64,000 nt of DNA from positions 248,001 through 312,000 of the forward strand of contig NZ_JAMKOJ010000003.1 of assembly GCF_023700755.1 (NCBI RefSeq). Direction: 5' to 3'. The stretch is from Allorhizobium sonneratiae (lineage in GTDB: Bacteria > Pseudomonadota > Alphaproteobacteria > Rhizobiales > Rhizobiaceae). The position numbers and the translations under genes were made by a program. The notes under the pieces are model-generated. The model ran no database searches, had not been told where the DNA came from, and saw only the letters and a list, made by a program, of their open reading frames with translations. Each line of letters begins with the position of its first letter. Position 1 is the first letter of the stretch. Positions 37,617-46,640 of this stretch are shown piece by piece.

Positions 37617-38402
37617 TCAGAAATATCGCAGCTGGCTGAAAAGCCGGTGCAGGGCAAAGACCAGGGCAAAAACCAATGGTGAGGAAAGAAAACCCAGCAC
37701 GGCATCGGACAGATAATGGCCGCCGAAAGCGACCCTGAGAAGGGGCGTGAGAAGCGCAAGCGCAATCAATGGCGGCCCGACCCATCGGCGCCACCGCACG
37801 GGCAGAAGCGGCACGAGACAGATCAGCCAGCCCGCACCGGCCGCTTCACCGGAGATGAAGGAACAATTGTGGCCGCAGCTTCCGGAAAAATCTCCGGCAG
37901 CGACAAAAGCGTCATGTCCGCCGAAGAGATCGGTCTGATAGGGCCGGGGCCTGCCCGACCATTCCTTCAACGCGCCATTGACCAGAAGACCGGGACCGAG
38001 AAGCAGCGACAAGAGCGCCAGTTTGATCGTGCCGATCATCTGCCTTTCTCTCGCTGAGGGGTGCGGGTGATGTGCCTTGACGACCCAGACGCCGATCAGA
38101 ATGACGGCGGCCAAATGCGGAAGGTAAAACAGGATTTTCCGCAACACGCCGAGCAGCGGTTGGTCAGCGAGGAAAAACAGACCGCAGACCTTGCCAGAGG
38201 CAGAAGAACAGGTGACGCGGTCGAAAAACCATCCGGCAACGGCAAGATCGATCTGCGGGTGCAGATAAAACAGTTTCAGGAGCGCAATCCACAGAATCGA
38301 CAGCGCCACCGACCAGAGCAAGGGCGCCTGCGGGATAGGCGCAAAGCGCCAGGGACGGGACGGCGGCAAAGGCCGGTTGGAGAGGTGCATGAAGTTCATC
38401 AT
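37617..38402 (-). CDS. PAP2 superfamily phosphatase
   Basis: A 261-residue inner-membrane phosphatase of the PAP2 type, with five or six helices. Motif 1 is KEWSGRPRPYQ, motif 2 is NCSFISGEAAG, where the usual SGH is SGE, and motif 3 is RVAFGGHYLSDAVLG. Related proteins dephosphorylate undecaprenyl or lipid A, which would fit beside the lpt genes, but the substrate is not assigned. The start at 38402 (or 38390) is preferred. The frame is open to 38672, but that part is made of three short intergenic repeats. Confidence 0.82.
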   Translation of the reverse strand: MMNFMHLSNRPLPPSRPWRFAPIPQAPLLWSVALSILWIALLKLFYLHPQIDLAVAGWFFDRVTCSSASGKVCGLFFLADQPLLGVLRKILFYLPHLAAVILIGVWVVKAHHPHPSARERQMIGTIKLALLSLLLGPGLLVNGALKEWSGRPRPYQTDLFGGHDAFVAAGDFSGSCGHNCSFISGEAAGAGWLICLVPLLPVRWRRWVGPPLIALALLTPLLRVAFGGHYLSDAVLGFLSSPLVFALVFALHRLFSQLRYF

Positions 38403-38785
38403 CAGAAAACCGGTCTTGTGCGGAGTGGATGGGTTATAAGCATCGGACCGAAAAGTGTGAAGCGGTTTTCGGATCATCCGATGCGAGGAAAAAGCATCGG
38501 ACCGAAAAGTGTGAAGCGGTTTTCGGATCATCCGATGCGTGAGGAAACTCATCGGACCGAAAAGTGTGAAGCGGTTTTCGGATGTTTTGGACGTTGCGGA
38601 AAGTGCGATCCTGCGGAATACACTTCTGCGGCTGTTGCATTCATGCGTAAAACCGACATGATCGGCCTTCAAGCGAAGCAGGCGCGCCCATCGGGTTTAT
38701 GTCTGCTGGCGCGGCACGTCTCCTGATCCCGTCGCCAGACCGGATGAGATGTGCGACATCGTCTCGTCAATTGCCGGAGTGCATC
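38403..38785. other. PAP2-pepA divergent intergenic region with repeat array
   Basis: This 383-base divergent region is dominated by three tandem repeats at 38441-38584; the rest should carry the pepA and PAP2 promoters. No further gene is supported. Confidence 0.6.
38441..38584 (+). repeat. Three tandem GAAAAGTGTGAAGCGGTTTTC repeats
   Basis: Copies start at 38441, 38495 and 38550 (spacing 54 and 55 bases). Each is a nested palindrome: outer arms CATCGGA/TCCGATG and inner arms CCGAAAA/TTTTCGG. The third lacks the last outer arm. The same core occurs singly at 10157, 25765 and, degenerate, at 57884. Confidence 0.85.
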
Positions 38786-40276
38786 ATGTCAGCCAAGCTG
38801 GAAATTTCCTTTGCCGAAACCGCGTCCGTCTCGGGCGGTCTCGTTCTCAGTCTCGTCGAATCCGGTGCAAAGGCACCGGCGGGAGGCGGCACGGTCGATC
38901 CGGCAGGCATTTACGCAAAGGCGGCGTCTGCAGCGCATTTCACCGGCAAATCCATGGCTGTTCTCGACATTCTGGCTCCGTCCGGCTCGCCGGCCGACCG
39001 GCTGATCGTCATCGGCGCCGGCAAGGCCGCCGATCTGAGCGGCCATGACTGGCTGCGTCTTGGTGGGGTGGCCGCCTCTAAGCTGAAGAAAGAGAGTGCG
39101 GTAACCGTGTTTCTCGATGCCGAAGGGCTTGAGGTGACGGCCGAGGCCGCCAGCGATTTTGCTCTTGGCATGGTGCTGCGCGCCTATGATTTCGATCGTT
39201 ACAAGACCCGGAAAAAAGACGAGGACGAAACGGCAGCCGCGATTGCCGTGACGATTGTAACGGCAAAGGCCAAGGCCGCAGGCGCGCATTTTGCCGGTGA
39301 TGGCAAGGCGGTGGCTGATGGCGTAGTCCTCGCTCGCGATCTGGTCAATCTGCCGGCCAATGCTTTGGGTCCGGTGGAATTTGCCGCTCGTGCCAAGGAA
39401 TTGGAGGCGCTGGGCGTTGAGGTGGAAATCCTCGATGAAGAGCAGATGGCCAAGCTTGGCATGGGCGCGCTTCTCGGCGTGGCGCAGGGCTCCGTGCGTC
39501 CGCCTCGCCTTGCCATCATGCGCTGGAATGGCGGTGCTGAAGGCCAGCAGCCGGTGGCCTTTATCGGCAAGGGCGTGGTCTTCGACACCGGCGGCATTTC
39601 CATCAAGCCTGCCTCCGGCATGGAAGATATGAAGGGCGATATGGGCGGTGCTGCCGCCGTCACCGGCCTGATGCACACGCTGGCCGCCCGCAAGGCAAAG
39701 GTCAATGCCATCGGCATGCTGGGGCTGGTGGAAAACATGCCCGACGGCAATGCCCAGCGTCCGGGCGATATCGTCACCTCCATGTCCGGTCAGACTATCG
39801 AGGTGATCAACACCGATGCCGAAGGCCGTCTGGTGCTGTGCGATGCGCTTTATTATTGCAGCGAGCGCTTCCAGCCCGCCTTCATGATCAATCTGGCAAC
39901 GCTCACCGGGGCGATCATGGTGGCACTGGGCAGCCATCACGCCGGTCTCTTCTCCAATGATGACACGCTGGCCGACAATCTGCTCAAGGCCGGTGCGGCG
40001 ACGAAGGAAAAGCTGTGGCGCATGCCGCTCGGCGAGGAATACGACAAGATGATCGATTCGAAATTCGCCGATATGAAGAATACCGGCGGCCGTTATGGCG
40101 GCGCGATCACGGCGGCGCAGTTCCTCAAGCGTTTCGTTGGCACAACGCCCTGGGCGCATCTCGATGTTGCCGGAACGGCCATGGGCTCGGTGAAGGATGA
40201 GATCAACCAGTCCTGGGCCAGCGGCTTTGGCGTGCGCCTGCTCGACCGGCTGGTGCGCGACACGCTGGAAGGCTAA
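38786..40276 (+). CDS. pepA: Leucyl aminopeptidase (cytosol aminopeptidase, M17)
   Basis: A 496-residue two-metal aminopeptidase that removes N-terminal residues in peptide turnover. The C-terminal catalytic domain has [26 protein letters not shown] and [10 protein letters not shown], which carry the metal and catalytic residues. The ATG at 38786 follows GGAG at good spacing; the frame is open upstream without conservation. It precedes holC by 6 bases, as in many proteobacteria. Confidence 0.96.
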   Translation: MSAKLEISFAETASVSGGLVLSLVESGAKAPAGGGTVDPAGIYAKAASAAHFTGKSMAVLDILAPSGSPADRLIVIGAGKAADLSGHDWLRLGGVAASKLKKESAVTVFLDAEGLEVTAEAASDFALGMVLRAYDFDRYKTRKKDEDETAAAIAVTIVTAKAKAAGAHFAGDGKAVADGVVLARDLVNLPANALGPVEFAARAKELEALGVEVEILDEEQMAKLGMGALLGVAQGSVRPPRLAIMRWNGGAEGQQPVAFIGKGVVFDTGGISIKPASGMEDMKGDMGGAAAVTGLMHTLAARKAKVNAIGMLGLVENMPDGNAQRPGDIVTSMSGQTIEVINTDAEGRLVLCDALYYCSERFQPAFMINLATLTGAIMVALGSHHAGLFSNDDTLADNLLKAGAATKEKLWRMPLGEEYDKMIDSKFADMKNTGGRYGGAITAAQFLKRFVGTTPWAHLDVAGTAMGSVKDEINQSWASGFGVRLLDRLVRDTLEG

Positions 40277-40282
40277 GCGACG

Positions 40283-40732
40283 TTGACCGACGTCCTGTTC
40301 TACCATCTGACGGAAACAAGGCTGGAAGATGCGCTTCCAGCCTTGTTGGAAAAGAGCATCGAGCGAGGCTGGCGGGTCGGCGTGGAACTGCGCGATCCCG
40401 ACCGGCTGGACAAGCTCGACCAGCATTTATGGACCTATCGGGAAGACAGCTTTCTGCCGCATGGCAGCGAAGCTGGGGAAAACCCCGAGATGCAGCCTGT
40501 GCTTCTCTGCCTGTCTGCGGCCAATGCCAATGGGGCAAGTGTGCGGTTTTATATCGACGGAGCGGTGCCGGAAGGGCCATTGACCTATGAGCGTGTCGTC
40601 TTCGTTTTTGACGGCCATGACCAGAGCGAGCTGGAAACGGCCAGAGCGCAATGGAAAGCGTTGAAAACGCAAGGCCATGCGCTGACCTATTGGCAGCAGA
40701 ACAATCAGGGCCGCTGGGAAAAGAAGGCGTAA
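40283..40732 (+). CDS. holC: DNA polymerase III chi subunit
   Basis: A 149-residue clamp-loader accessory that links single-strand-binding protein to the polymerase. The start VLFYHLTETRLEDALPALL and the middle DRLDKLDQHLWTYREDSFLPHG are HolC signatures. It uses a TTG start 6 bases after the pepA stop, so translation is probably coupled. Confidence 0.92.
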   Translation: MTDVLFYHLTETRLEDALPALLEKSIERGWRVGVELRDPDRLDKLDQHLWTYREDSFLPHGSEAGENPEMQPVLLCLSAANANGASVRFYIDGAVPEGPLTYERVVFVFDGHDQSELETARAQWKALKTQGHALTYWQQNNQGRWEKKA

Positions 40733-40744
40733 AACACTTACCTG

Positions 40745-41605
40745 CTAAAGCTTTAACCTGTGGCGGGAGGCCAGAAGCTGGGTGGGCGCTGCGCCATAAT
40801 GCAGGGTGACAACCTTATAACCTTCTGCCCGCAAGCGCTCGAGAAGATGCGGCAGCATGGCAACGGTGCGCCCATGAATGTCATGCATCAGGATAATGCC
40901 GCTCTTGCGCTTTTCCAGTTCCTTCATCGTGCGGTTCAGCACGGTTTCTGGCGTATCCTTGAAATAGTCCTTGCTGTCGATATCGGCGTCGAGCACGACG
41001 ATGTTGTGGGCGGCAAGGGCTGCGCGCAGCCTGCCGGTTTCCGCCAGATAGGGGAAGCGGAAGAAATGCACCTCGTCGACATGGGCTGCCGCTGCCACCG
41101 CTTTCTCCCCCTTCATCACTTCCGCCATTGCCTGATCGAAGGCCATGGCTTTCAGATTGGGGTGGCGGAAGGTGTGGCTGCCGATGGTGTGGCCGCGGGC
41201 CTCGACATCGGCGACGATCTCCGGTCTTGCCTTGGCCATCTCGCCGACCATCATGAACGTCCCTTTGACGTGATAATGATCGAGGATGTCGAGAATTTTC
41301 TCCGTCTTCTTCGCCGCCGGTCCGTCATCGAAGGTCAGGAGAACCTCTTTCGGCTGAAGTTTGAGATCGGCAAGGCTTGAGACCGTCAGCACCCGCCCGG
41401 TGAGTCGGTTATCCGTTTGCCTGTCACCTTCCAGCCATTTGCTCGGTTCCATCGGCACGGGGTCTTTTGCGCCAAGATGTTTCGGCTTTTCCGCCACCGG
41501 GAAAAAGGCTGTCTTCAAGGCGGATGACGCTGCCTTGTCCGGCGGCGTGGCGCAGGCGGCAAGGCACAAAACGAGAGCGGCAGAAGAAAGAAGACGGAGA
41601 ATCAT
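40745..41605 (-). CDS. Lipoprotein polysaccharide deacetylase
   Basis: A 286-residue secreted esterase of the NodB-homology family. The N-terminal signal ends in a lipobox LAAC with Cys18, so it should be a lipid-anchored envelope protein. The catalytic motifs are LLTFDDGP at about residues 88-95 and SHTFRHP at about 142-148, the metal site, and the C-terminal GIILMHDIHG. Likely substrates are peptidoglycan or an extracellular polysaccharide; which one is not visible. It stands alone on the minus strand. Confidence 0.88.
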   Translation of the reverse strand: MILRLLSSAALVLCLAACATPPDKAASSALKTAFFPVAEKPKHLGAKDPVPMEPSKWLEGDRQTDNRLTGRVLTVSSLADLKLQPKEVLLTFDDGPAAKKTEKILDILDHYHVKGTFMMVGEMAKARPEIVADVEARGHTIGSHTFRHPNLKAMAFDQAMAEVMKGEKAVAAAAHVDEVHFFRFPYLAETGRLRAALAAHNIVVLDADIDSKDYFKDTPETVLNRTMKELEKRKSGIILMHDIHGRTVAMLPHLLERLRAEGYKVVTLHYGAAPTQLLASRHRLKL

Positions 41606-42068
41606 GGCGCGATTCCATGTAGAAAAGGATATTCTTACGTAATGCTTTTATGGTTAATAATTTCTTATGATGACCGTGGCCGTATTAAGCTTTTCCACTT
41701 TGCCGCTCGCCATGAGAGCGGTTTCATCCGGCAGGGAAATACTCGGATTTTGTAAAGCCTTTACCTGCCTTGCCAGCCCGCATGATGCTCTACAGCGTCG
41801 TGCGCCCAATATGGCGCACAAAACGCGCTGTAACACTTTTCATCTGCTGCATCATTTTCACCTTAATCTCACCCGATTGAAGGAATGATGCAGTCGCTGT
41901 GCTGACATCGCGCAAATCTGGAGACAGGCGAAGGATTTTGATGTGAAGGCGGCAGGGGTTTAAATAAGCAATGCTGTCAACGCCGATGATAGCGTTTGCA
42001 TAATGACAGGACTATAAATCTGAAAGGGAGAAGGAGGTCGCAGCCGAGCCAGTGTCAGCCCGTCATTG
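41606..42068. other. Deacetylase-ABC-F gap
   Basis: This 463-base gap holds a full RIME-like element (41791-41893) and the deacetylase promoter; nothing else is recognised. Confidence 0.5.
41791..41893 (+). repeat. RIME-like bipartite element, copy D
   Basis: First palindrome TACAGCGTCGTGCGC...GCGCTGTA at 41791-41832, second CTGCATCATT...AATGATGCAG at 41847-41893, with compensating changes (CATCATT/AATGATG) that keep the pairing. Confidence 0.75.
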
Positions 42069-43952
42069 TCAGCCCGCCATGGCCTCTTCATATTCGGCGG
42101 AAAGCTCCAGCCATTTTTCTTCCGCCTCGGAAAGCTTTGCTGCCGCTTCACCGCGCTGTTTTGCCTTTTCTGCGGCTTTCTGCGGTGATTTCTCGTAAAG
42201 GGCGGGATCTGCAAGCTCTGCATCAAGTGCTTTGATCAGTGTCTCAAGTTTCTTCGTCAGGGATTCGATTTCATTGATCTTTTTCTTCAGCGGCGCCAAT
42301 GACTGGCGCTTGTCGGCAGCGGCCTTGCGCTGTTCGGCCTTGTTGACCTGTTCGGCTGCGCTGTCGGTTTTGTCGTCTTTCTTCTTCGGCGGGGCAACGA
42401 TCAGGTTGCGATATTCCTCCATATCGCCGTCGAAACTGGCCACCGTGCCATTATTGACCAGCCACAGCCGGTCCACCGTCGCCTCGATCAGGTGGCGGTC
42501 ATGCGAGATCAGGATGACGGCACCTTCATAATCGTTGAGCGCCTCGATCAGCGCCTTGCGGCTGTCGATATCGAGATGGTTGGTCGGCTCGTCGAGGATC
42601 AAAAGGTTCGGCGCGTGGAAGGCGGCAAGACCCATCAGCAACCGCGCCTTTTCGCCACCTGAAAGATCCTTGGCGGCCGTATCCATCTTTTCGGTGGCAA
42701 GACCCATCTGGGCGACGCGGGCGCGTACCTTGGCCTCCGGCTCCGTCGGCATCAGCCGGCGCACATGGGCCACCGGCGTTTCCTCCGGCATCAGGTCGTC
42801 AAGCTGGTGCTGGGCGAAAAAGCCGATGCTGAGACCCGGCGCAAGCTTCATGTCGCCTGCCATGGCGGACAATCTGCCGGAGATGAATTTGGCGAAGGTG
42901 GATTTGCCGTTGCCGTTGGCGCCCAGCAGCGCAATGCGGTCGTCATTGTCGATGCGCAAATTGATGTTTTTCAGGATCGGCTTGCCGGTCTCATAGCCGA
43001 CCGCGCCGGAGTTTACCGCCACGATTGGCGAAGCGGGCAGTTTTTCCGGCTTGGGAAAGGTAATCGGCTGGACGTGATCTTCGATTACGGCGGCGACGGT
43101 TCCCATCCGCTCCAGCGCCTTGATGCGGCTTTGTGCCTGTTTTGCTTTCGTCGCCTTGGCCTTGAATCGATCGATGAAGCTTTGCAGGTGCTTGCGCGCC
43201 GCATCGTTTTTGGCTTTCGCCTTCATCTGCAATTCGTCGGCTTCGGCTTTCTGGCGCTCAAACTGGTCGTAGCCACCCCGATAGAAGGTGAGCTTCTTCT
43301 GGTCGAGATGGATGATGGCGTTGACGGCATTGTTCAACAGGTCGCGGTCATGGCTGATGATGATCACCGTGTGCGGATAACGCCGCACATAATCCTCAAG
43401 CCACAGCGTTCCTTCGAGATCGAGATAGTTGGTTGGTTCGTCGAGCAGCAGCAGGTCCGGCTCGGCAAACAGCACGGAGGCCAGTGCCACGCGCATGCGC
43501 CAGCCGCCGGAAAAGGACGAGGCCGGACGCAATTGCGCCTCATGATCGAAACCGAGGCCGGAAAGAATGGTGGCCGCGCGCGCTTCTGCCGAATGGGCGC
43601 CGATATCGGCAAGCCGTGTCTGGATCTCGGCGATGCGGTTGGGATCGGTGGCGGTTTCGGCTTCCGCAAGAAGGGCGGTGCGCTCCTTGTCGGCGGCCAG
43701 CACGATGGAAATCAGGCTGTCTTCCGTTCCCGGCGCTTCCTGCGCCACCTGTCCGATGCGGGCGTGTTTGGGAATGGTGACGCCGCCGCTTTCCGCTGTC
43801 ATATCGCCGGTGATCACTTTGAAAAGGGTGGATTTGCCCGCACCGTTTCGCCCCACCAGACCGGCTTTGATGCCGGCGGGCAGGGAAAGCGTGGCGTGAT
43901 CGATCAACAGGCGGCCGGCAATGCGGGCGGAAAGGTCGGAAATCGTAATCAT
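42069..43952 (-). CDS. ABC-F family ATPase (Uup/YheS-like)
   Basis: A 627-residue soluble protein with two ABC domains and no membrane part. Walker A motifs are GRNGAGKST (about residue 35) and GANGNGKST (about 344). Signatures are FSGGWRMRVALA and LSGGEKARLLMG. The linker between them is rich in Lys/Ala, and a coiled-coil tail (about 560-625) follows. ABC-F proteins act on ribosomes or in DNA metabolism; the tail is Uup-like. It is not linked to a transporter. Confidence 0.92.
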   Translation of the reverse strand: MITISDLSARIAGRLLIDHATLSLPAGIKAGLVGRNGAGKSTLFKVITGDMTAESGGVTIPKHARIGQVAQEAPGTEDSLISIVLAADKERTALLAEAETATDPNRIAEIQTRLADIGAHSAEARAATILSGLGFDHEAQLRPASSFSGGWRMRVALASVLFAEPDLLLLDEPTNYLDLEGTLWLEDYVRRYPHTVIIISHDRDLLNNAVNAIIHLDQKKLTFYRGGYDQFERQKAEADELQMKAKAKNDAARKHLQSFIDRFKAKATKAKQAQSRIKALERMGTVAAVIEDHVQPITFPKPEKLPASPIVAVNSGAVGYETGKPILKNINLRIDNDDRIALLGANGNGKSTFAKFISGRLSAMAGDMKLAPGLSIGFFAQHQLDDLMPEETPVAHVRRLMPTEPEAKVRARVAQMGLATEKMDTAAKDLSGGEKARLLMGLAAFHAPNLLILDEPTNHLDIDSRKALIEALNDYEGAVILISHDRHLIEATVDRLWLVNNGTVASFDGDMEEYRNLIVAPPKKKDDKTDSAAEQVNKAEQRKAAADKRQSLAPLKKKINEIESLTKKLETLIKALDAELADPALYEKSPQKAAEKAKQRGEAAAKLSEAEEKWLELSAEYEEAMAG

Positions 43953-43993
43953 GCCCGCGTTTTGGCGGATCGATCACTCAAAGACAAGTGTCT

Positions 43994-44497
43994 TCAGGCC
44001 TGACGGGGCCTGCGCTGATAAAAAATCAGGTCCATTTCCAGCGATGGCTTGCCCAGCACCGTCAGGATCATATGCGCCTGACCGCGATGATGGGTCTGAT
44101 GGTTGAACATATGGGCCAGCGCTTCTCCCATGGGTTGATGCACAGGCTCGGGAGCGCTGACACGCGTATAGGAGAGCATGCCCGCCGTCTTTTCCGGCGT
44201 CAGTGCTGCGCAAAAATCGATCAGGCGCTGATCGGTCTCCTTCCGTGCGGCATGAAGCTCGCTCAGTGTGGCAAAGGGGCGGGCCGCAAGCTGCGCATGG
44301 CTCGGCCCCGTGCCGGTGAGACGGTAAAGCCAGATCTGGTCGGCAACGACGAGATGGGTCAAGGTGCCGAACAGCGAGTGGAAAAAAGCGCCCGTGTCAC
44401 GGTTCAGCTCCTTCTCGCTCAATTCACCCGCCGCTTTATACAGCAAAGCGTTGGCCCATTGATTATATCCGGCAAACATTGTCCAGTGGTCGATCAT
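43994..44497 (-). CDS. DinB family protein
   Basis: A 167-residue four-helix-bundle protein of the DinB/YfiT group, often metal-dependent transferases or detoxification enzymes. The probable metal ligands are His48 (GTLTHLVVADQ) and the pair in FNHQTHHRGQ near residues 132-136. It lies 41 bases downstream of the ABC-F start, on the same strand but upstream in the transcript. Function is not assigned. Confidence 0.85.
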   Translation of the reverse strand: MIDHWTMFAGYNQWANALLYKAAGELSEKELNRDTGAFFHSLFGTLTHLVVADQIWLYRLTGTGPSHAQLAARPFATLSELHAARKETDQRLIDFCAALTPEKTAGMLSYTRVSAPEPVHQPMGEALAHMFNHQTHHRGQAHMILTVLGKPSLEMDLIFYQRRPRQA

Positions 44498-44599
44498 GGC
44501 ATTCTCCTCTTTTGTCCGAACCTATCATGGCTTCGGGTCAATCAAGCTGATGGCAGTCATGATTTTTTCTGATTGGATTTTTGTCTCATCCCTGTTTGA

Positions 44600-44654
44600 T
44601 ATTGAAAGCATGTCGCGTTTTATTGTCCTCAATAAAACGATAACGCATATGCGA
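44600..44654 (-). repeat. 54-bp hairpin repeat, copy 3 (inverted)
   Basis: Read on the minus strand it matches the copy at 10254-10307, with ACAATAAAACGCGACATGCT identical and the hairpin arms kept. Confidence 0.75.
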
Positions 44655-44667
44655 GAAAGCAAGAACT

Positions 44668-44708
44668 AAAGCCTGTCGCCGTGAACGGAATTCACTGCGA
44701 CAGGCTTT
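44668..44708 (+). repeat. 12-bp inverted repeat upstream of the glutathione transferase
   Basis: AAAGCCTGTCGC at 44668-44679 and GCGACAGGCTTT at 44697-44708 pair perfectly. It is 19 bases before the ATG at 44728 and could form a leader hairpin. A half-site GCGACAGGCTT recurs at about 63028, so it may be another repeat. Confidence 0.5.
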
Positions 44709-44727
44709 AGGTTCAATTGGAGAACAG

Positions 44728-45414
44728 ATGATGGCGATCACGCTTTATTCGCTGGCAGGCGCTGATGCCGCGCGTCCCTTTTCACCCCATTGCTGGAAAG
44801 CGGTGATGGCGCTTCATCACAAAGGGCTGGCATTTACGGAAAAGCCGGTGGGCTTTACCGAGGTGCCGAAACTGGAGGGCGGTTATTCCAAGATCGTGCC
44901 GATCCTGCGCGATGAGGATACGCTGGTTGCCGACAGTTTCCAGATCGCACTCTATCTGGAAGAGACCTATCCCTATGCGCCAAGCCTGTTCGGCGGCGAG
45001 GGCGGCAAGGCCATGGCCCGCTTCGTCGAGAGTTATTCCCAGACCACCATCCATCCGCTCGTCACCCGTATTGCGATTTGCGATATTCACGCCATGCTCG
45101 GCCCGGTCGATCAGGCCTATTTCCGTGAAAGCCGGGAGAACCTGCTTGGACGGACGCTGGAAGAGTTTGCGGAAAATCGCGATCAAGCGATCGGTGATCT
45201 GGTGAATGCCCTCAAGCCGCTCAGGCATATGCTGAACCGTCAACCCTTCATTGGTGGAGATGCGCCGCTTTTTGCAGATTATATCGTCTTCGGCGCGCTG
45301 CAATGGCTGAAAGTATCGTCCGGCTCGATCTTCCTGCCGGAAGACGATCCGGTGGCGCATTGGTTCGAGCGGCTGCTCGATCTTCATGAGGGCGTCGGGC
45401 GCAAGGTGGCCTGA
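44728..45414 (+). CDS. Glutathione S-transferase (LigE/beta-etherase-like)
   Basis: A 228-residue protein with an N-terminal thioredoxin-like domain (ITLYSLAGADAARPFSPHCW, then VADSFQIALYLEE) and an all-helical C-terminal domain (about residues 95-220). The N-terminal pattern matches the beta-etherase-related transferases of alphaproteobacteria. The substrate is unknown. An ATG three bases later is an equal alternative start. Confidence 0.85.
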   Translation: MMAITLYSLAGADAARPFSPHCWKAVMALHHKGLAFTEKPVGFTEVPKLEGGYSKIVPILRDEDTLVADSFQIALYLEETYPYAPSLFGGEGGKAMARFVESYSQTTIHPLVTRIAICDIHAMLGPVDQAYFRESRENLLGRTLEEFAENRDQAIGDLVNALKPLRHMLNRQPFIGGDAPLFADYIVFGALQWLKVSSGSIFLPEDDPVAHWFERLLDLHEGVGRKVA

Positions 45415-45516
45415 TCCGCTTTATGACGGTGCGGTGAAATTCAGCAGACCCCCTTGTCTTCGCGAATCGGGGCGGGTAGAAACCGCCCACTTTCCCTATA
45501 TTCAAAGGAAGACACG

Positions 45517-45939
45517 ATGGCGATTGAACGCACCTTTTCGATGATCAAGCCGGACGCAACCAAGCGGAACCTGACGGGCGCGATCACCAAGATTTTCGAG
45601 GAAAACGGCCTGCGCGTCGTTGCTTCCAAGCGCGTATGGATGAGCAAGCGCGAAGCCGAAGGCTTCTACGCCGTGCACAAGGATCGCCCCTTCTTCGGCG
45701 AACTGGTTGAAGGCATGACCTCCGGCCCGACCGTTGTTCAGGTTCTCGAAGGCGAAAACGCCATCCTGAAGAACCGCGAAATCATGGGCGCCACCAACCC
45801 GGCCCAGGCTGCCGAAGGCACGATCCGCAAGCAGTTCGCGCTCTCCATCGGCGAAAACTCGGTACACGGCTCCGACGCTCCGGAAACCGCTGCTGAAGAA
45901 ATCGCTTACTGGTTCGCAGCCACCGAAATCGTCGGCTGA
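45517..45939 (+). CDS. ndk: Nucleoside-diphosphate kinase
   Basis: Balances nucleoside triphosphate pools through a phospho-histidine intermediate. The 140-residue protein has [18 protein letters not shown] and the active-site His117 in [12 protein letters not shown]. The ATG at 45517 is chosen over an open frame from 45454; AAAGGAAG precedes it. A terminator follows. Confidence 0.98.
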   Translation: MAIERTFSMIKPDATKRNLTGAITKIFEENGLRVVASKRVWMSKREAEGFYAVHKDRPFFGELVEGMTSGPTVVQVLEGENAILKNREIMGATNPAQAAEGTIRKQFALSIGENSVHGSDAPETAAEEIAYWFAATEIVG

Positions 45940-45965
45940 TTTTTCGACCTGTCTTGACCGATGAG

Positions 45966-45995
45966 AAAGCCGGAGCCGCAAGGCTCCGGCTTTTT
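45966..45995 (+). terminator. Rho-independent terminator of ndk
   Basis: Stem AAGCCGGAGCC/GGCTCCGGCTT with a 4-base loop followed by TTTTT. Confidence 0.85.
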
Positions 45996-46013
45996 GCGTT
46001 ATGCGTGCTGATG

Positions 46014-46526
46014 TTATGTCTTGGCCGGGCAGCCGGTTTCCGGCGAAAAATCCGTTGTGCCGTCGGCCCTGAACACGTTCGGGTTGGGCGTATAGATCGG
46101 CCCGACCACCAGCGGTTTGCCGGGCAGGATGGTCTGGTCCAGTGTCGAGGTCATTGTTGTGTCAATGGTCTGGATCAGCTTGTCCTTGCCATCAACGATA
46201 CGAATATTCACCGCATAGGGCTTGTTCTTGACGATGCAGTGAACCGGCGGGCTTTCCACGGTGATCTTGTCCCAGAAGGGGAAGATTTTTTCCCGCTTCG
46301 TCAAAGGTGCACCGCCTGCCGGATTGTCGAAACGGGCCTCGACATAGCTGTCATCGGGTAGGGGACCGTTGCGCGCCAGCGTCAGAACATAGGTCGCCTC
46401 GGCGATGCGATAGTTGAAGATGAAAATCTTGCCTGCAATCTTCAGCGGATCGTTCTTGTCCTCGCGCTGGCAGCCGGAAACCAGTGCCAGTGTCAGACAG
46501 ACCATGGTGATGGCGATTTTTTTCAT
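46014..46526 (-). CDS. Predicted lipoprotein, unknown function
   Basis: A 170-residue protein with a lipobox VSGC at Cys19, so lipid-anchored in the envelope. The rest contains a beta-rich segment (KIAGKIFIFNYRIAEATYVL) and one pair of Cys near residues 97 and 166. No known domain is recognised. It lies between ndk and a CGNR regulator. Confidence 0.7.
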   Translation of the reverse strand: MKKIAITMVCLTLALVSGCQREDKNDPLKIAGKIFIFNYRIAEATYVLTLARNGPLPDDSYVEARFDNPAGGAPLTKREKIFPFWDKITVESPPVHCIVKNKPYAVNIRIVDGKDKLIQTIDTTMTSTLDQTILPGKPLVVGPIYTPNPNVFRADGTTDFSPETGCPAKT

Positions 46527-46547
46527 CGGTTATTCCCCTCTTTTAGA

Positions 46548-46640
46548 GCATGTCTCCATCCCAAAGGCGACTCCCGGTTTTGGGATGAAGACATGCGGAA
46601 AAACAAAGAGTTAGAGCGGCACCGTGTTTCTATGAAACAC
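46548..46640 (-). repeat. Composite hairpin and AAAAACAAAGAGTTAGAG repeat
   Basis: An 18-bp imperfect palindrome (GCATGTCTCCATCCCAAA at 46548-46565 with its complement at 46578-46596) is followed by AAAAACAAAGAGTTAGAG and CCGTGTTTCTATGAAACAC. The second part recurs at 57921-57963. It includes the end of the CGNR gene. Confidence 0.65.

Noticed and set aside
38789-40426. 545-codon open frame on the minus strand
   Set aside because: Antisense to pepA and running into holC; no ribosome site or domain.
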